Part shown: piece after piece, positions 1-9,270 of the stretch
Numbering within the stretch: the stretch's first letter is position 1
Layout of the letters: each line of letters opens with the position of its first letter
Assembly (NCBI RefSeq): GCF_000632715.1
Contig: NZ_BAWO01000020.1
Coordinates: forward strand, 1 to 42,259
Length of the DNA: 42,259 bases
Origin: Parageobacillus caldoxylosilyticus NBRC 107762
GTDB taxonomy: Bacteria > Bacillota > Bacilli > Bacillales > Anoxybacillaceae
Reading direction: 5' to 3'
Position numbers and translations under genes: made by a program
Notes under the pieces: generated by a model
The model's input: the letters and a program-made list of their open reading frames with translations, nothing else
The model's database searches: none
What the model was told of the DNA's origin: nothing

Positions 1-232
1 CCAACTCTTCTTCCTTTCCTTTTTATATGCGGAAGGGGGAGAGGATTTTTTATCCTAAGACAGGAGACGATGGAAAAGATGGAGAACATCCGCCTCTTTA
101 CGTTCAATAACAGGAGATATTTACATGATTTTATACCTTTTTATAGATGTTTAACAAACTGCTTATACCTCCTATCTTTTCCACCCATCGGTTTTATCAT
201 AATCCAAAACAGCAAAAGACACGAACTATTGC
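1..232. other. Left-edge region with no supported gene
   Basis: This is the stretch downstream of ribBA. In Bacillus and most relatives ribH (lumazine synthase) follows ribBA directly, but no ribH start or RibH-like reading frame is visible here on the minus strand. Shine-Dalgarno-like AGGAGG or AGGAG sequences on each strand are followed only by frames of 8-9 codons. A 5-bp AT-rich hairpin (AGGAT/ATCCT) lies near 52-66. ribH may sit further left or elsewhere. Confidence 0.5.
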
Positions 233-1426
233 TTATAAATGGAGCATATGCCCTAACTTTTCATACTTGGTGCGCAAATATTTTTCATTTTCTTTTTTCA
301 TCGGCATTTGCAGCGGAACGCGTTCGACTACCTCAAGGCCGTGTCCTTTTAAGCCGGCGATTTTGCGCGGATTGTTCGTCAATAAACGTATTTTTGTCAC
401 ACCGAGGTCTTTTAAAATTTGCGCGCCGATGCCATAATCGCGCAAATCGGCAGGAAACCCGAGCTTTTCATTGGCTTCTACCGTATCATAGCCTTGCTCT
501 TGCAGCTTATACGCGCGCAGTTTATTCATTAATCCAATGCCGCGCCCTTCTTGGCGCATATATAAGAGAACGCCGCGCCCTTCTTCTTCAATTTGGCGGA
601 GTGCTGCATGAAGCTGCGGTCCGCAATCGCAGCGATACGAGCCAAACACATCTCCTGTTAAACATTCAGAATGCACGCGGACAAGAATCGGTTCGTCCGG
701 AACAATTTCGCCTTTTACGAGCGCCACATGTTCTTTTCCGTCAACTACATTGGTATAGCCGACCGCTTTAAACCGACCGAATTCTGTCGGCAGCATCACT
801 TCCACTTCGCGTTTTACAAGCTTTTCTCTCTGGCTGCGATATTGAATTAAATCTTTAATCGTAATCATTTTCAATCCAAACTCATCCGCGATGTTGCGCA
901 AATCCGGAACGCGTGCCATCGTGCCGTCTTCTTTAATAATCTCGCAAATCACTCCGGCCGGCTTTGCTCCGCATAACCGAGCTAAATCCACCGCCGCTTC
1001 CGTATGGCCGGCGCGCCGCAATACACCGCCTTTTTTCGCGACGAGCGGAAACACATGTCCCGGCCGTTTAAAATCGCTTGCTTTGGCGTCAGGATCGAGC
1101 AGCGCCTGAATTGTCATCGAACGTTCATAGGCGCTGATTCCCGTCGTCGTCGATTTATAATCGATGCTGACGGTAAACGCCGTGCCATGGGAATCGGTAT
1201 TATGGTTCACCATCGGCGCAAGGTCCATCTTGTCCGCCAATTCTTCGGTAATCGGCACGCAAACAAGCCCGCGCCCGTATTTAATCATAAAATTGATCAC
1301 TTCCGGCGTCGCTTTTTCGGCCAGTGCCACGAAATCCCCTTCATTTTCCCGGTCTTCGTCATCGCATACGATAATTACTTCTCCTTGCTTCAATGCCTCA
1401 AGTGCTGCTTCAATCGTATCAAACAT
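233..1426 (-). CDS. ribBA: Bifunctional 3,4-dihydroxy-2-butanone-4-phosphate synthase / GTP cyclohydrolase II
   Basis: This enzyme supplies both precursors of riboflavin. The N-terminal half makes DHBP from ribulose 5-phosphate, and the C-terminal half opens GTP. Residues 1-200 carry the acidic DHBP-synthase motif [10 protein letters not shown] (22-31) and HTEA. Residues from about 205 to 397 carry the GCH II zinc site (SEC...CDC) and RQEGRGIGL. The 397-residue length fits full RibBA fusions. The start is an ATG preceded by AAGGGGGC. It is the third gene of the rib operon, 23 bp after ribE, so it should fall under the same FMN riboswitch. No defects are seen. Confidence 0.97.
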   Translation of the reverse strand: MFDTIEAALEALKQGEVIIVCDDEDRENEGDFVALAEKATPEVINFMIKYGRGLVCVPITEELADKMDLAPMVNHNTDSHGTAFTVSIDYKSTTTGISAYERSMTIQALLDPDAKASDFKRPGHVFPLVAKKGGVLRRAGHTEAAVDLARLCGAKPAGVICEIIKEDGTMARVPDLRNIADEFGLKMITIKDLIQYRSQREKLVKREVEVMLPTEFGRFKAVGYTNVVDGKEHVALVKGEIVPDEPILVRVHSECLTGDVFGSYRCDCGPQLHAALRQIEEEGRGVLLYMRQEGRGIGLMNKLRAYKLQEQGYDTVEANEKLGFPADLRDYGIGAQILKDLGVTKIRLLTNNPRKIAGLKGHGLEVVERVPLQMPMKKENEKYLRTKYEKLGHMLHL

Positions 1427-1449
1427 CTGTTTGTGCCCCCTTTTTAGCT

Positions 1450-2097
1450 TTACTTATAGCCGTGCCGTTCCAAAAATTCGAGCGTAATGGCCGATTGCGT
1501 TGCTTCCTTTTTTTCTTCCATAAATTGGGCAACATATTTCCCGATCATATCGCACTCAATGTTGACAATATCCCCTGGATGTTTTTCCCCTAAAATCGTT
1601 TCCGCACGCGTATGGGGGATGAGGGAAATCGTAAACGTATGATCCGTCAGCCCAAAAATCGTTAAACTTGTGCCGTCGACCGCGACCGATCCTTTTAAAA
1701 TCATATATTTGCGCAGTTCTTTTGGAATTTCAATTTCGTAGTATACCGCATTGGCCGACGGCCATTTGCGGACAATCCGGCCGATGCCGTCCACATGCCC
1801 GGAAACGAAATGGCCGCCGAAACGTCCATTCGCCGCCATCGCCCGTTCCAGATTGACTTTGGACCCTTTTGTTAATGTGCGGAGCGACGTCGCTTTGACT
1901 GTTTCCGGCATCACATCGACCGTAAACGTACGGTCGGTAAAGGACGTGACCGTCAAACAAACCCCGTTGACCGCAATGCTGTCTCCAAGATGGACATCCG
2001 TCAAAATTTTTTTTGCACCGATCATCATCACAATCGCTTCACCCGACTGCTGTATTTGTTCGATCGTGCCGATTTCTTCCACAATTCCGGTAAACAT
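1450..2097 (-). CDS. ribE: Riboflavin synthase alpha subunit
   Basis: It dismutates two molecules of 6,7-dimethyl-8-ribityllumazine into riboflavin and a pyrimidinedione, the last step of the pathway. The 215-residue protein shows the typical internal duplication. The first barrel begins [10 protein letters not shown] and contains NGVCLTV; the second repeats the pattern with VDGTSLTI near residue 140. Both lobes look complete. It lies 14 bp downstream of ribD and 23 bp upstream of ribBA, so it is cotranscribed. The gene is called ribE in most Bacillota and ribC in some other naming schemes. Confidence 0.97.
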   Translation of the reverse strand: MFTGIVEEIGTIEQIQQSGEAIVMMIGAKKILTDVHLGDSIAVNGVCLTVTSFTDRTFTVDVMPETVKATSLRTLTKGSKVNLERAMAANGRFGGHFVSGHVDGIGRIVRKWPSANAVYYEIEIPKELRKYMILKGSVAVDGTSLTIFGLTDHTFTISLIPHTRAETILGEKHPGDIVNIECDMIGKYVAQFMEEKKEATQSAITLEFLERHGYK

Positions 2098-2111
2098 CCT
2101 TCATTCACCCT

Positions 2112-3203
2112 TTATATGTTCGGTATGGCAACGATTTTTATATCGGGACCGATCCTTTCCACTTGGCGGATTTGAAGCTCCATCACCTCCGCCATATTGG
2201 CAAAACCGACCCCGCCGATTGGCGTCGGCGCCTGTTTTCCGCCGATGATTTTCGGGGCAAAATAGGCGACAATTTCATTTACTGCCCCCGCGCGGATAAA
2301 GCTGTCATGCACATGCGACCCACCTTCGACAAAAAGCGAAGTAATTCGTTTTCCGCCAAGCACGCGCAATAATTCTTTGATATCGATGTAAGGTTTATCC
2401 ATGGAAATCACTTTTACATATTCTTTCTCATACTGTCTCTTTTTTTTCTCACTGGCCTCACTGCCGACAACGATCCACGTTTCCGCCGCGCCGTCACGGA
2501 TCACGTTGGCATCGAGCGGGGTGCGCAAATGCGTATCCAAGACGATGCGGATCGGGTTTTTTCCGCCCTCCACAAGCCTTACTGTCAAGCTCGGATTGTC
2601 GGCAATCACCGTATTGACCCCGACAAGAATCGCATCGTGCAGCGCCCGGTAACGATGCACGTCTTCCCGGGCCGCTTCCGATGTAATCCATTTGCTTTCC
2701 CCGGTCGACGTCGCGATTTTTCCGTCCAGGCTGCTTGCATATTTGAGCGTCACAAACGGCGTTTTCGTTGCAACATAGTGGAAAAATACGCGGTTTAATT
2801 CATCTGCTTCTTCTTTCAGCACGCCAAGCTGTACCTCAATTCCCGCCTTTTGTAGCTTTTCGATTCCCTTTCCGGCCACAAGCGGATTCGGATCCGTCGT
2901 AGCGATGACGACGCGGCGGACGCCCGTTTCGATCAACAAATCGGCGCAGGGCGGCGTCTTCCCGTAATGGCTGCACGGCTCCAATGTGACATAGACCGTC
3001 GCACCCTTCGCCTTTTCGCCGGCCATGCGGACGGCATGTACTTCCGCATGCGGCTCCCCTGCTTTTAAATGGGCGCCCAATCCGACCACTTCTCCATCTT
3101 TCACGACCACCGCCCCGACAACCGGATTAGGAGACGTCTGCCCGATCCCTGCTTTGGCGATTTCAAGGGCCATGCGCATATATTGTTCATCGCTTCGCAC
3201 CAT
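2112..3203 (-). CDS. ribD: Bifunctional diaminohydroxyphosphoribosylaminopyrimidine deaminase / 5-amino-6-(5-phosphoribosylamino)uracil reductase
   Basis: It performs the second and third steps from GTP to riboflavin. The deaminase domain (about 1-145) has the zinc-site residues His52 and Glu54 (HAE) and the cysteines of PCSHYGKTPPC (Cys77, Cys86). The rest is the NADPH-dependent reductase domain. I place the start at the ATG at 3203 (MVRSDEQYM), which follows GGAGG at ideal spacing. A longer frame extends upstream but would read through the riboswitch terminator hairpin, so it is rejected. The length is 363 residues. It is the first gene of the operon. Confidence 0.96.
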   Translation of the reverse strand: MVRSDEQYMRMALEIAKAGIGQTSPNPVVGAVVVKDGEVVGLGAHLKAGEPHAEVHAVRMAGEKAKGATVYVTLEPCSHYGKTPPCADLLIETGVRRVVIATTDPNPLVAGKGIEKLQKAGIEVQLGVLKEEADELNRVFFHYVATKTPFVTLKYASSLDGKIATSTGESKWITSEAAREDVHRYRALHDAILVGVNTVIADNPSLTVRLVEGGKNPIRIVLDTHLRTPLDANVIRDGAAETWIVVGSEASEKKKRQYEKEYVKVISMDKPYIDIKELLRVLGGKRITSLFVEGGSHVHDSFIRAGAVNEIVAYFAPKIIGGKQAPTPIGGVGFANMAEVMELQIRQVERIGPDIKIVAIPNI

Positions 3204-3223
3204 GTTTGCCTCCTTTTTTTCAT

Positions 3224-3255
3224 AAAGAAAAGCCCCAGGCGCAACATCCTGGGGC
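3224..3255 (-). terminator. Regulated terminator of the FMN riboswitch
   Basis: GCCCCAGG and CCTGGGGC form a perfect 8-bp GC-rich stem with an 8-nt loop, followed on the minus strand by TTTTCTTT. It ends about 20 nt before the ribD start, next to the ribosome binding site. This position fits premature termination when FMN is bound. The role is inferred from position and family knowledge. Confidence 0.88.
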
Positions 3256-3540
3256 AAAGTTATGCAGAATCATCAGCAACGTATGTAAAAAACCGTAAAG
3301 CGGGGCTCGTTTCTTTTTTAGATAAACCGACCGACATAAAAACAAATATCGTCTATGGATATTTTTAACAAACTGGTTGCCGTCTATCCGTAAAAAAACG
3401 AAAAATGAACTGCGAAAAGCGATGTTTCCCCGCTTAAACAGCTGCCGTTCGAAATGCCTTGACATCCTGCAACAAAGGCAGAAACCGCGCAGGGAAAAAA
3501 TGCCTACGCAACACGAACAGGCAATCATTTATACGTTGTG

Positions 3541-3672
3541 ATCCTTCTCCCATCCAGACTATACTGTCGGCTCCGGAATCGCACCGGATCGTGCCTATAC
3601 GGCTCGCGGGCTGAGAAGCGCATCGCTTCATCACCGCCGGTCGGGAATTTCACCCTGCCCCGAAGGATACAC
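3541..3672 (-). ncRNA. FMN riboswitch (RFN element)
   Basis: The minus strand shows the conserved RFN blocks in order: CCTTCGGGGCAGGGTGAAAT, then CCCGACCGGCGGT, the variable stem GAAGCG/CGCTTC, AGCCCGCGAGCC, and the 3' block GGATGGGAGAAGG. These are the hallmarks of the FMN aptamer upstream of riboflavin operons. It should turn off ribD-ribE-ribBA when FMN is abundant. The aptamer ends roughly 285 nt before the terminator hairpin, a longer expression platform than I would expect. Confidence 0.96.
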
Positions 3673-3705
3673 CGGTATGAAATTGAAATTTTTTAATTTT
3701 TAATT

Positions 3706-3733
3706 ATTATATCACATGATAACCGTTTGTCCA
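3706..3733 (-). promoter_or_regulatory. Sigma-A promoter of the rib operon
   Basis: On the minus strand, TGGACA (3733-3728) is followed after 16 bp by TATAAT (3711-3706). A TGn extended -10 element precedes the -10 hexamer. Transcription would begin about 30 nt upstream of the FMN aptamer. Confidence 0.75.
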
Positions 3734-3752
3734 TTCTTCCATAGCATTGTCG

Positions 3753-3842
3753 TTATTTGGCAATGAATATCCAGTAAATCGCTCCCCACAGCAGGCTTGC
3801 TCCGAGCAGAAGAAAAAATAAAAGCCAATTTCTTCGCTTCAT
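3753..3842 (-). CDS. 29-residue single-pass membrane peptide
   Basis: A short frame starts at an ATG preceded by AGAGGTG at good spacing. It encodes MKRRNWLLFF..., a basic N-terminus (KRR) followed by about 20 hydrophobic residues with three tryptophans in total, ending IFIAK. This is the layout of a small single-pass membrane protein with the basic end inside the cell. It lies between ppiB (upstream on the same strand, separated by a terminator) and the rib promoter, with no terminator of its own seen. I do not recognise a family. The clear ribosome binding site and coherent hydrophobic segment support a real gene. Confidence 0.6.
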   Translation of the reverse strand: MKRRNWLLFFLLLGASLLWGAIYWIFIAK

Positions 3843-3876
3843 TTTTTCACCTCTTGCTATGATCTGAACACGACAT

Positions 3877-3921
3877 GGAAAAAAGACTTAACAGCCCCGC
3901 CGTCTGCCAAGTCTTTTTTCC
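3877..3921. terminator. Rho-independent terminator downstream of ppiB
   Basis: GGAAAAAAGACTT (plus strand) pairs with AAGTCTTTTTTCC about 19 nt later. The arms give A- and T-tracts in both directions, so the hairpin can terminate ppiB on the minus strand and anything from the other side. Confidence 0.8.
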
Positions 3922-3927
3922 GCCTGT

Positions 3928-4368
3928 TTATTCCTCATCAAACACTTTAACTTCTTTCATGACATCCCCGTTTTTCATGGATTTTACTACATCCATTCCC
4001 GATGTCACTTGGCCAAACACCGTGTGGATGCCATCAAGGTGCGGCTGCGGTTCATGCACAATAAAAAACTGGCAGCTTCCTGTATCTCGTCCACGGTGCG
4101 CCATCGAAATCGCACCAGTCACATGCTTATGTGGATTGTTGTCCGTTTCGCATGGAATCGTATAGCCTGCATCCCCCATGCCGTTGCCATACGGACATCC
4201 GCCTTGGCTGACAAACCCAGGAATGACGCGATGGAACGTTAGCCCATTATAAAAACCTTCATTCGCTAATTTTTCAAAGTTAGCAACCGTAATCGGCGCT
4301 TCATTTGGAAACAGTTCAAACTCTATTTTTCCGCCATTTTCCATTAAAATATATCCTTTTTTCGCCAT
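3928..4368 (-). CDS. ppiB: Cyclophilin-type peptidyl-prolyl cis-trans isomerase B
   Basis: It catalyses cis-trans isomerisation of prolyl peptide bonds in the cytoplasm. The 146-residue protein contains the cyclophilin signature [13 protein letters not shown] with catalytic Arg47, and later [16 protein letters not shown] and [11 protein letters not shown] place the start at ATG 4368 (MAKKGYILM), about 11 nt after AAAAAAGGAG. The frame extends upstream but without cyclophilin sequence. There is no signal peptide. It is monocistronic, followed by a strong terminator, and neighbours ypuA and the rib genes as in B. subtilis. Confidence 0.96.
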   Translation of the reverse strand: MAKKGYILMENGGKIEFELFPNEAPITVANFEKLANEGFYNGLTFHRVIPGFVSQGGCPYGNGMGDAGYTIPCETDNNPHKHVTGAISMAHRGRDTGSCQFFIVHEPQPHLDGIHTVFGQVTSGMDVVKSMKNGDVMKEVKVFDEE

Positions 4369-4706
4369 ACATTCCAACTCCTTTTTTGACTTACGCATCA
4401 TTATCATACTATTATAGTTGATATAAAAAAAGCAAGAAACTTCACATAGCACATTGATATTGGCAGATCCAGCAAGCAATATAGCCAAACGCATATGATA
4501 CAATAAAATGATAGCACTAAAAACGCATATATTTTAATATAATGATGGAAGCTATGGTATTCTCGCTTACATACCCCTCCTGCTCCTATAAACGTTAAAC
4601 TTACAAAATGGATGGTGAGGGAAATGCAAGAGACGGCATTTTAGTAGAAAAAAATGGCGGAAAACGTTATAATCAATTTACCTTTACCAAAGGGGGATAT
4701 GTCGTT
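4369..4706. promoter_or_regulatory. Divergent intergenic region of ppiB and ypuA
   Basis: This AT-rich 338-bp gap holds promoters for both flanking genes but no gene I can support. A perfect TATAAT on the minus strand at 4416-4411 is a likely ppiB -10. A TATAAT on the plus strand at 4668-4673 is a likely ypuA -10. Neither has a convincing -35 box, so sigma-factor assignment is open. Confidence 0.4.
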
Positions 4707-5597
4707 ATGAAACGAATATTGGCAAGTTGCTTGCTTGCAGCGCTGTTCTTTACATTCCCGGCGATGGCGGCTGCCGATGCCGCGGAAGGTGATGTCATTA
4801 TTACGTTGGGCGAGAACTTGACCGAGCCGCAAAAGCAAAAAGTATTAGAAGAGATGAACGCGCCGGATAACGCGCAAATCATCACCGTTTCCAACGCTGA
4901 AGAACATAAATATCTCGATGGGCTAATCCCGAAAGCGCAAATTGGAACGCGGGCGATTTCATCAGCGATGATCACGATCGGCGCCCAAGGTTCCGGATTG
5001 GACGTGGAAACGCATAACATTACATGGGTAACAAAAGAGATGTATACAAACGCGCTGATTACAGCCGGGGTAAAAGACGCGAAAATTTATGTCACCGCTC
5101 CGTCTCCGGTATCCGGCACAGCTGCATTGACCGGGTTGATGAAAGCGTATGAAGTTTCTTCCGATAAAGTGATTCCTGATGAGGTGAAAAAAGTAGCAAC
5201 GGAAGAAATGGTAAAAACCGCAAAGCTTGGTGATTCCATCGGACAGGATAAAGCAGTGGCTCTCCTTGCCAAAATAAAAGAGGAAATCGCCAACAATCCG
5301 CCGCAAACGGATGCCGATTTGCGAGCGCTTATTGAAAAAGTAGCAAAGGACCTTGGAATTACGTTAACGGAAGATGAAATAAACAGTTTAATTTCATTAT
5401 TCAATAAAATGAAAAACGCTAATATTGATTGGAATCAAGTAAATGATCAATTAAGCAAGGCGAAAGACAAACTATCCGCTTTTCTGCAATCAGACGAGGG
5501 AAAAACGTTTATCCAAAACATTATCGACATTTTAAAGGAAATTTGGAACGCCATTAAATCAGCCTTTTCTTCTTCCGAGCCGCAAAACAATCAATAG
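4707..5597 (+). CDS. ypuA: YpuA-like secreted DUF1002 protein
   Basis: Family members carry DUF1002 and their biochemical role is not established. The 296-residue protein begins with a signal peptide: MKR, then a hydrophobic stretch to about residue 20 and an AMA-A type cleavage site. It therefore acts outside the membrane. The body contains GDVIITLGENL and repeated Gly/Thr-rich segments typical of the domain, and ends in a charged helical region and SSSEPQNNQ. The start is ATG 4707 after GGGGG; a longer frame upstream lacks a ribosome binding site and would hide the signal peptide. The convergent neighbour lysA shares its terminator. Confidence 0.88.
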   Translation: MKRILASCLLAALFFTFPAMAAADAAEGDVIITLGENLTEPQKQKVLEEMNAPDNAQIITVSNAEEHKYLDGLIPKAQIGTRAISSAMITIGAQGSGLDVETHNITWVTKEMYTNALITAGVKDAKIYVTAPSPVSGTAALTGLMKAYEVSSDKVIPDEVKKVATEEMVKTAKLGDSIGQDKAVALLAKIKEEIANNPPQTDADLRALIEKVAKDLGITLTEDEINSLISLFNKMKNANIDWNQVNDQLSKAKDKLSAFLQSDEGKTFIQNIIDILKEIWNAIKSAFSSSEPQNNQ

Positions 5598-5634
5598 CGA
5601 AAAAGGCGCCCAAGGAAACAGGGCGCCTTTTTCG
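5598..5634. terminator. Bidirectional terminator between ypuA and lysA
   Basis: CGAAAAAGGCGCCC and GGGCGCCTTTTTCG form a perfect 14-bp stem around a 9-nt loop, with A/T tracts at both ends. It sits between two convergent genes, one bp after the ypuA stop and five before the lysA stop. Confidence 0.93.
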
Positions 5635-5639
5635 TCTGC

Positions 5640-6959
5640 TTACTTATTCACTTTTGTCTTTAGCGGTAAATCCAGCCGCACTAAATCTTCATACGTTTCC
5701 CGCTTCACCACGAGCTGCGCTTCGCCGTTTTCGACAAACACAACAGCCGGGCGCGGAATGCGGTTATAGTTGTTTGCCATCGAATAGCCGTATGCACCCG
5801 TACAAAAAACGGCTAAATAGTCCCCTGGCTTGGCTTTTGGAAGCGGCAAATCCCAAATCAGCATATCTCCTGATTCGCAGCACTTCCCTGCGATGGAGAC
5901 AATTTCATTTTTTTCATCGAGCACCCGATTCGCCAGCACCGCTTCATACTTCGCTTCATACAGAGCTGGACGGATATTGTCGCTCATGCCGCCGTCGACG
6001 GCCACATAATGCCGGACGTTCGGTACGTCTTTGCGCGAACCGATCGAATAAATCGTCGTCCCGGCATCACCGACAAGGGAACGGCCCGGCTCAATCCAAA
6101 TTTCTGGCATCGCGATGCCTTGTTTGCTCACTTGTTTTTTCACTTCACTGACGATTTGATCCACATATTCGGAAACCGGAATCGGATCATCTTCCTCGGT
6201 GTAACGGATGCCAAAGCCGCCGCCGAGGTTGACAACGGCAGGGACAAACCCGTATGCTTCTTTCCAATGAGCAATTTTTTGGAAAATTTTCTGCGCTGCC
6301 AACACAAACCCCGTTGTTTCAAAAATTTGCGAACCGATATGGCAGTGAATGCCTAATACAGAAAAAGAGGAAGAAGATAATGTTCTCACAAGCGCCTGCT
6401 CCGCTTGACCGTTGTTTAAATCAAAACCAAATTTCGAATCTTCTTGACCGGTTAAAATATAATCGTGTGTATGGGCTTCAACTCCAGGAGTAACGCGTAT
6501 CAAAATGGCAATCGTTTTTCCGTATTGTTTTCCGAGCTGTTCTAGCAATTCCAGTTCGTAAAAATTATCGACAACGATGCAGCCAACTCCATGGTCCAGC
6601 GCCATCATTAACTCTTCGCGGCTTTTATTGTTTCCATGGAAATGGATGCGCTTGGGCGGAAATCCTGCTTGTATCGCTGTATACAATTCCCCGCCTGATA
6701 CGACATCGAGCGACAGCCCTTCTTCTTCGGCTAACTGAACCATTGCAATCGAAGAAAATGCTTTACTTGCGTAAGCGACTTGCGCTGCGACGCCTTGTTT
6801 ACGAAATGCTTCTTTAAACGCGCGCGCCCGCGCACGGATTAAAGCCACATCATAAATATACAGCGGCGTCCCGTATTCTTTCGCTAGCTCGACCGCATCG
6901 ACACCGCCGATTTCCAAATGCCCTTTGTCATTGACTCGGCTTGTCCCATGAAAGAACAT
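5640..6959 (-). CDS. lysA: Diaminopimelate decarboxylase
   Basis: It decarboxylates meso-diaminopimelate to L-lysine, the final step of lysine biosynthesis, using PLP. The 439-residue protein belongs to the fold III PLP decarboxylases. The PLP lysine is in VAYASKAF (Lys66). HCHIGSQ, GGGFGIRY, EPGRSLVG and the active-site motif CESGD follow in the usual order. The ATG start is preceded by GAGGGA. It lies downstream of spoVAF on the same strand, as in B. subtilis, but a strong hairpin at 7026-7061 separates the two. No lysine riboswitch elements were seen upstream. Confidence 0.97.
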   Translation of the reverse strand: MFFHGTSRVNDKGHLEIGGVDAVELAKEYGTPLYIYDVALIRARARAFKEAFRKQGVAAQVAYASKAFSSIAMVQLAEEEGLSLDVVSGGELYTAIQAGFPPKRIHFHGNNKSREELMMALDHGVGCIVVDNFYELELLEQLGKQYGKTIAILIRVTPGVEAHTHDYILTGQEDSKFGFDLNNGQAEQALVRTLSSSSFSVLGIHCHIGSQIFETTGFVLAAQKIFQKIAHWKEAYGFVPAVVNLGGGFGIRYTEEDDPIPVSEYVDQIVSEVKKQVSKQGIAMPEIWIEPGRSLVGDAGTTIYSIGSRKDVPNVRHYVAVDGGMSDNIRPALYEAKYEAVLANRVLDEKNEIVSIAGKCCESGDMLIWDLPLPKAKPGDYLAVFCTGAYGYSMANNYNRIPRPAVVFVENGEAQLVVKRETYEDLVRLDLPLKTKVNK

Positions 6960-7025
6960 ACAAATCCCTCATTCCCCAAAAATAAAATTATTCAATATAA
7001 GAAATTTTTACGCATATCGAAAGCA

Positions 7026-7061
7026 AAAAAGACAGTTAACATCCAGGATAACTGCCTTTTT
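7026..7061 (-). terminator. Terminator or attenuator hairpin upstream of lysA
   Basis: AAAAAGACAGTTA and TAACTGCCTTTTT form a long stem with one mismatch. The minus-strand product ends in CTTTTTTG. It lies between spoVAF and lysA, about 70 nt before the lysA start. It may end spoVA transcripts or act in the lysA leader. Confidence 0.7.
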
Positions 7062-7162
7062 GCAGAGAAAAGATTACGTATAACTTATCATAATTATAAA
7101 AAAGTTGCAACATGTGTGTGGATGAACTAATAAAAACCAGTTATGCATCGATCATGCTAAAG

Positions 7163-7190
7163 CCCGCCAGCTTTGCGCTTTGCCGGCGGG
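7163..7190 (-). terminator. GC-rich hairpin just downstream of spoVAF
   Basis: CCCGCC and GGCGGG (extended to 9 bp with one mismatch) form a strong stem shortly after the spoVAF stop. The minus-strand 3' flank is only CTTTA, so it may serve mainly to protect the mRNA end rather than terminate efficiently. Confidence 0.5.
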
Positions 7191-7233
7191 ACAGCTGCAA
7201 TATGGATCATTCACACGCGTCATTTTCGCAAAT

Positions 7234-8706
7234 TTAGGACGGTTGCTTGCGTTGGTTTTGCGGATGAACAATACTTGGCCTTACTTTAGCGCCTGCAACA
7301 GAACGACGGACGATAATTTGCATAAACGCCGCCGGGTTAAACGGAATAAACGGCCATAAATACGGCGTGTTTAAGGAACGAATATGAGCGAGCCAAAGCA
7401 AGTAGACCGTTGTGCCGATCACAAGTCCCGGCACTTTAAACATCTCCACTAGAATGACAAGAATTAGGCGTGATATTTTATTCGCAATACTCAATTCGTA
7501 ACTTGGTGTCGCAAACGAGCCGATGGCGGAGACAGAAACATATAAAATTACTTCCGGAACGAACAGTCCGACTTCAATCGCAATTTCTCCGATTAACACA
7601 GCAGCAATTAACCCCATCGCGGTAGAAAGCGGCGTTGGCGTATGAATCGCGGCCATGCGCAAAAACTCAATCCCGAAATCCGCCAATAAAACTTGAATAA
7701 AAACTGGGATATTCGTGTGTTTGTTGGGCCCGATAAATGCCCACGAATCCGGCAATAAAGATGGTTCAAGGACAAACAATACCCAAAGCGGAAGCAAAAA
7801 CAGCGATGTCAGGATTCCTAAAAAACGCACCCAGCGCACGAATGTTCCGACCGCAGGAGACTGCCGGTATTCTTCGGCATGCTGCACATGGTGAAAAAAT
7901 GTCGTCGGAGTAATAATGACGCTTGGCGATGTATCGACCATGATCAAAACGTGCCCCTCAAGCAAATGGGTGGCAGCCACGTCCGGCCGTTCCGTATACC
8001 GAACGAGCGGATACGGATTATATCCTTGTTTCACTAAAAACTCTTCTATCGTTTTATCCCCCATTGTCAATCCGTCAACACTCATTTGTTGCAGCTCCTG
8101 TTTTACTAGCTCCACCAGTCCTGGGTCAGCTACATCTTTAATATAAGCGATGCAAACATCGGTTTTTGAACGCTCGCCAACCTGCAGGATTTCAAAACGA
8201 AGCCGCTCATCACGGATGCGCCGCCGCGTCAACGCAGTATTGACGATAATATTTTCGACATAGCCGTCCCGCGCCCCGCGCACCACTTTTTCTGTATCTG
8301 GTTCTTCCGGCTGCCGCCCCGGATAGCTACGCACGTCAACGACGAACCCTGTTGATTCCCCTTCAATTAAAATGACAATTAAACCAGACAGAAGCTTATC
8401 CACTGCTTCGTCTAAATTAGTGACTGGACTTACCTGCTGATGAACAAGGCGATTTTCAATAATTTGCTTTGCCCGCTCCGTCTGCCGTTCATTGTCATTA
8501 ATGCGGACAATTTGTTTGAGCAGCTCCATTAAATATTGCGTGTCACATAAACCGTTGCAATAGTAAATATGTACTTCGCGGTTTAATACATGAACCTTCC
8601 GTACTCCTAAATCAAAACTTGTCCCAATACCAATTTTTTCTCTAAAAAATTTTTCGTTGTCGACTAGTTTTTCGAAAATAGGAATGTTATTCGTTTTGGT
8701 CGGCAT
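7234..8706 (-). CDS. spoVAF: SpoVAF, GerA-family spore membrane protein
   Basis: SpoVAF is related to germinant receptor A subunits. It sits in the inner spore membrane, where it supports germination together with the SpoVA channel. The 490-residue protein has a soluble N-terminal region (1-290) followed by several membrane helices (about 290-430, including [19 protein letters not shown]) and a short basic tail. The start is ATG 8706 (MPTKTNN), eight nt after AAGGAG. A GTG three codons earlier is less well placed. It overlaps the end of spoVAEA by 20 bp and is the last gene of the operon. Confidence 0.95.
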   Translation of the reverse strand: MPTKTNNIPIFEKLVDNEKFFREKIGIGTSFDLGVRKVHVLNREVHIYYCNGLCDTQYLMELLKQIVRINDNERQTERAKQIIENRLVHQQVSPVTNLDEAVDKLLSGLIVILIEGESTGFVVDVRSYPGRQPEEPDTEKVVRGARDGYVENIIVNTALTRRRIRDERLRFEILQVGERSKTDVCIAYIKDVADPGLVELVKQELQQMSVDGLTMGDKTIEEFLVKQGYNPYPLVRYTERPDVAATHLLEGHVLIMVDTSPSVIITPTTFFHHVQHAEEYRQSPAVGTFVRWVRFLGILTSLFLLPLWVLFVLEPSLLPDSWAFIGPNKHTNIPVFIQVLLADFGIEFLRMAAIHTPTPLSTAMGLIAAVLIGEIAIEVGLFVPEVILYVSVSAIGSFATPSYELSIANKISRLILVILVEMFKVPGLVIGTTVYLLWLAHIRSLNTPYLWPFIPFNPAAFMQIIVRRSVAGAKVRPSIVHPQNQRKQPS

Positions 8707-9265
8707 GATAACCACTCCTTTCCAGGATCAACTCCACTGCTTTTCGCGTAATCGGTGAACCGTATTTAATATGATCGCGGTATCCCATTTTGCCAATATC
8801 GCCGATTCCGACGATGATCGGAATCTTTAATTGATCCAAACAATAGACGGTATCTCCGTTAATCCGTCCGACTTCCAGCTCGCGAATTCCTTCTTTATCT
8901 ACCCCATACTCTGTTACATTTCCGTCACGGTCGATGCTGACATGCACTTTTGCCCATTCATGCTTACGTGTATTGGAAGCGACGGCAAGCGCTCCTAACA
9001 CTTCTATTTGCTCATGGGTTGCCACATATTTGAGCGCCTGTTCCCCCGCTCCTTCACCAATAGCACCACAATCGTCAAACATGACGAATACAGGATCATA
9101 TGGAGTTTGTAAAATCAGCTGCACCAGCTCTTTGCCGGCTAATCTGGTGGGATTGCCATGAGAGCGAGAAATACAGCGTCCGCCGATTTGCCCAGCAATA
9201 TATTGAATTGTTCGATAGGCGAACTCATCCCCATCGGTTACTAATATGACCCGTCTTTTTTTCAT
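8687..9265 (-). CDS. spoVAEA: SpoVAEA soluble spore protein
   Basis: This is the soluble member of the SpoVA set, needed for normal germination but with no known enzymatic activity. The 192-residue protein starts [17 protein letters not shown] and lacks membrane helices. It contains [13 protein letters not shown] and a C-terminal [19 protein letters not shown] segment typical of the family. The start is ATG 9265 after AAAGGA; a longer frame upstream overlaps spoVAEB and is rejected. It lies 5 bp after spoVAEB and overlaps spoVAF, consistent with translational coupling. Confidence 0.93.
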   Translation of the reverse strand: MKKRRVILVTDGDEFAYRTIQYIAGQIGGRCISRSHGNPTRLAGKELVQLILQTPYDPVFVMFDDCGAIGEGAGEQALKYVATHEQIEVLGALAVASNTRKHEWAKVHVSIDRDGNVTEYGVDKEGIRELEVGRINGDTVYCLDQLKIPIIVGIGDIGKMGYRDHIKYGSPITRKAVELILERSGYHADQNE

Positions 9266-9270
9266 AGCGA

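Noticed and set aside
70-771. 233-codon plus-strand frame at the left edge
   Set aside because: It runs antisense through the well-supported 3' half of ribBA and has no homology; it is a shadow frame with a chance Shine-Dalgarno.
3220-3528. 102-codon minus-strand frame between the FMN aptamer and ribD
   Set aside because: It reads through the terminator hairpin, is rich in Cys and Phe without domain sense, and has no good ribosome binding site. Better explained as riboswitch leader.
6960-7233. Lysine riboswitch (L box) before lysA
   Set aside because: None of the conserved L-box blocks is visible; only simple hairpins are present.
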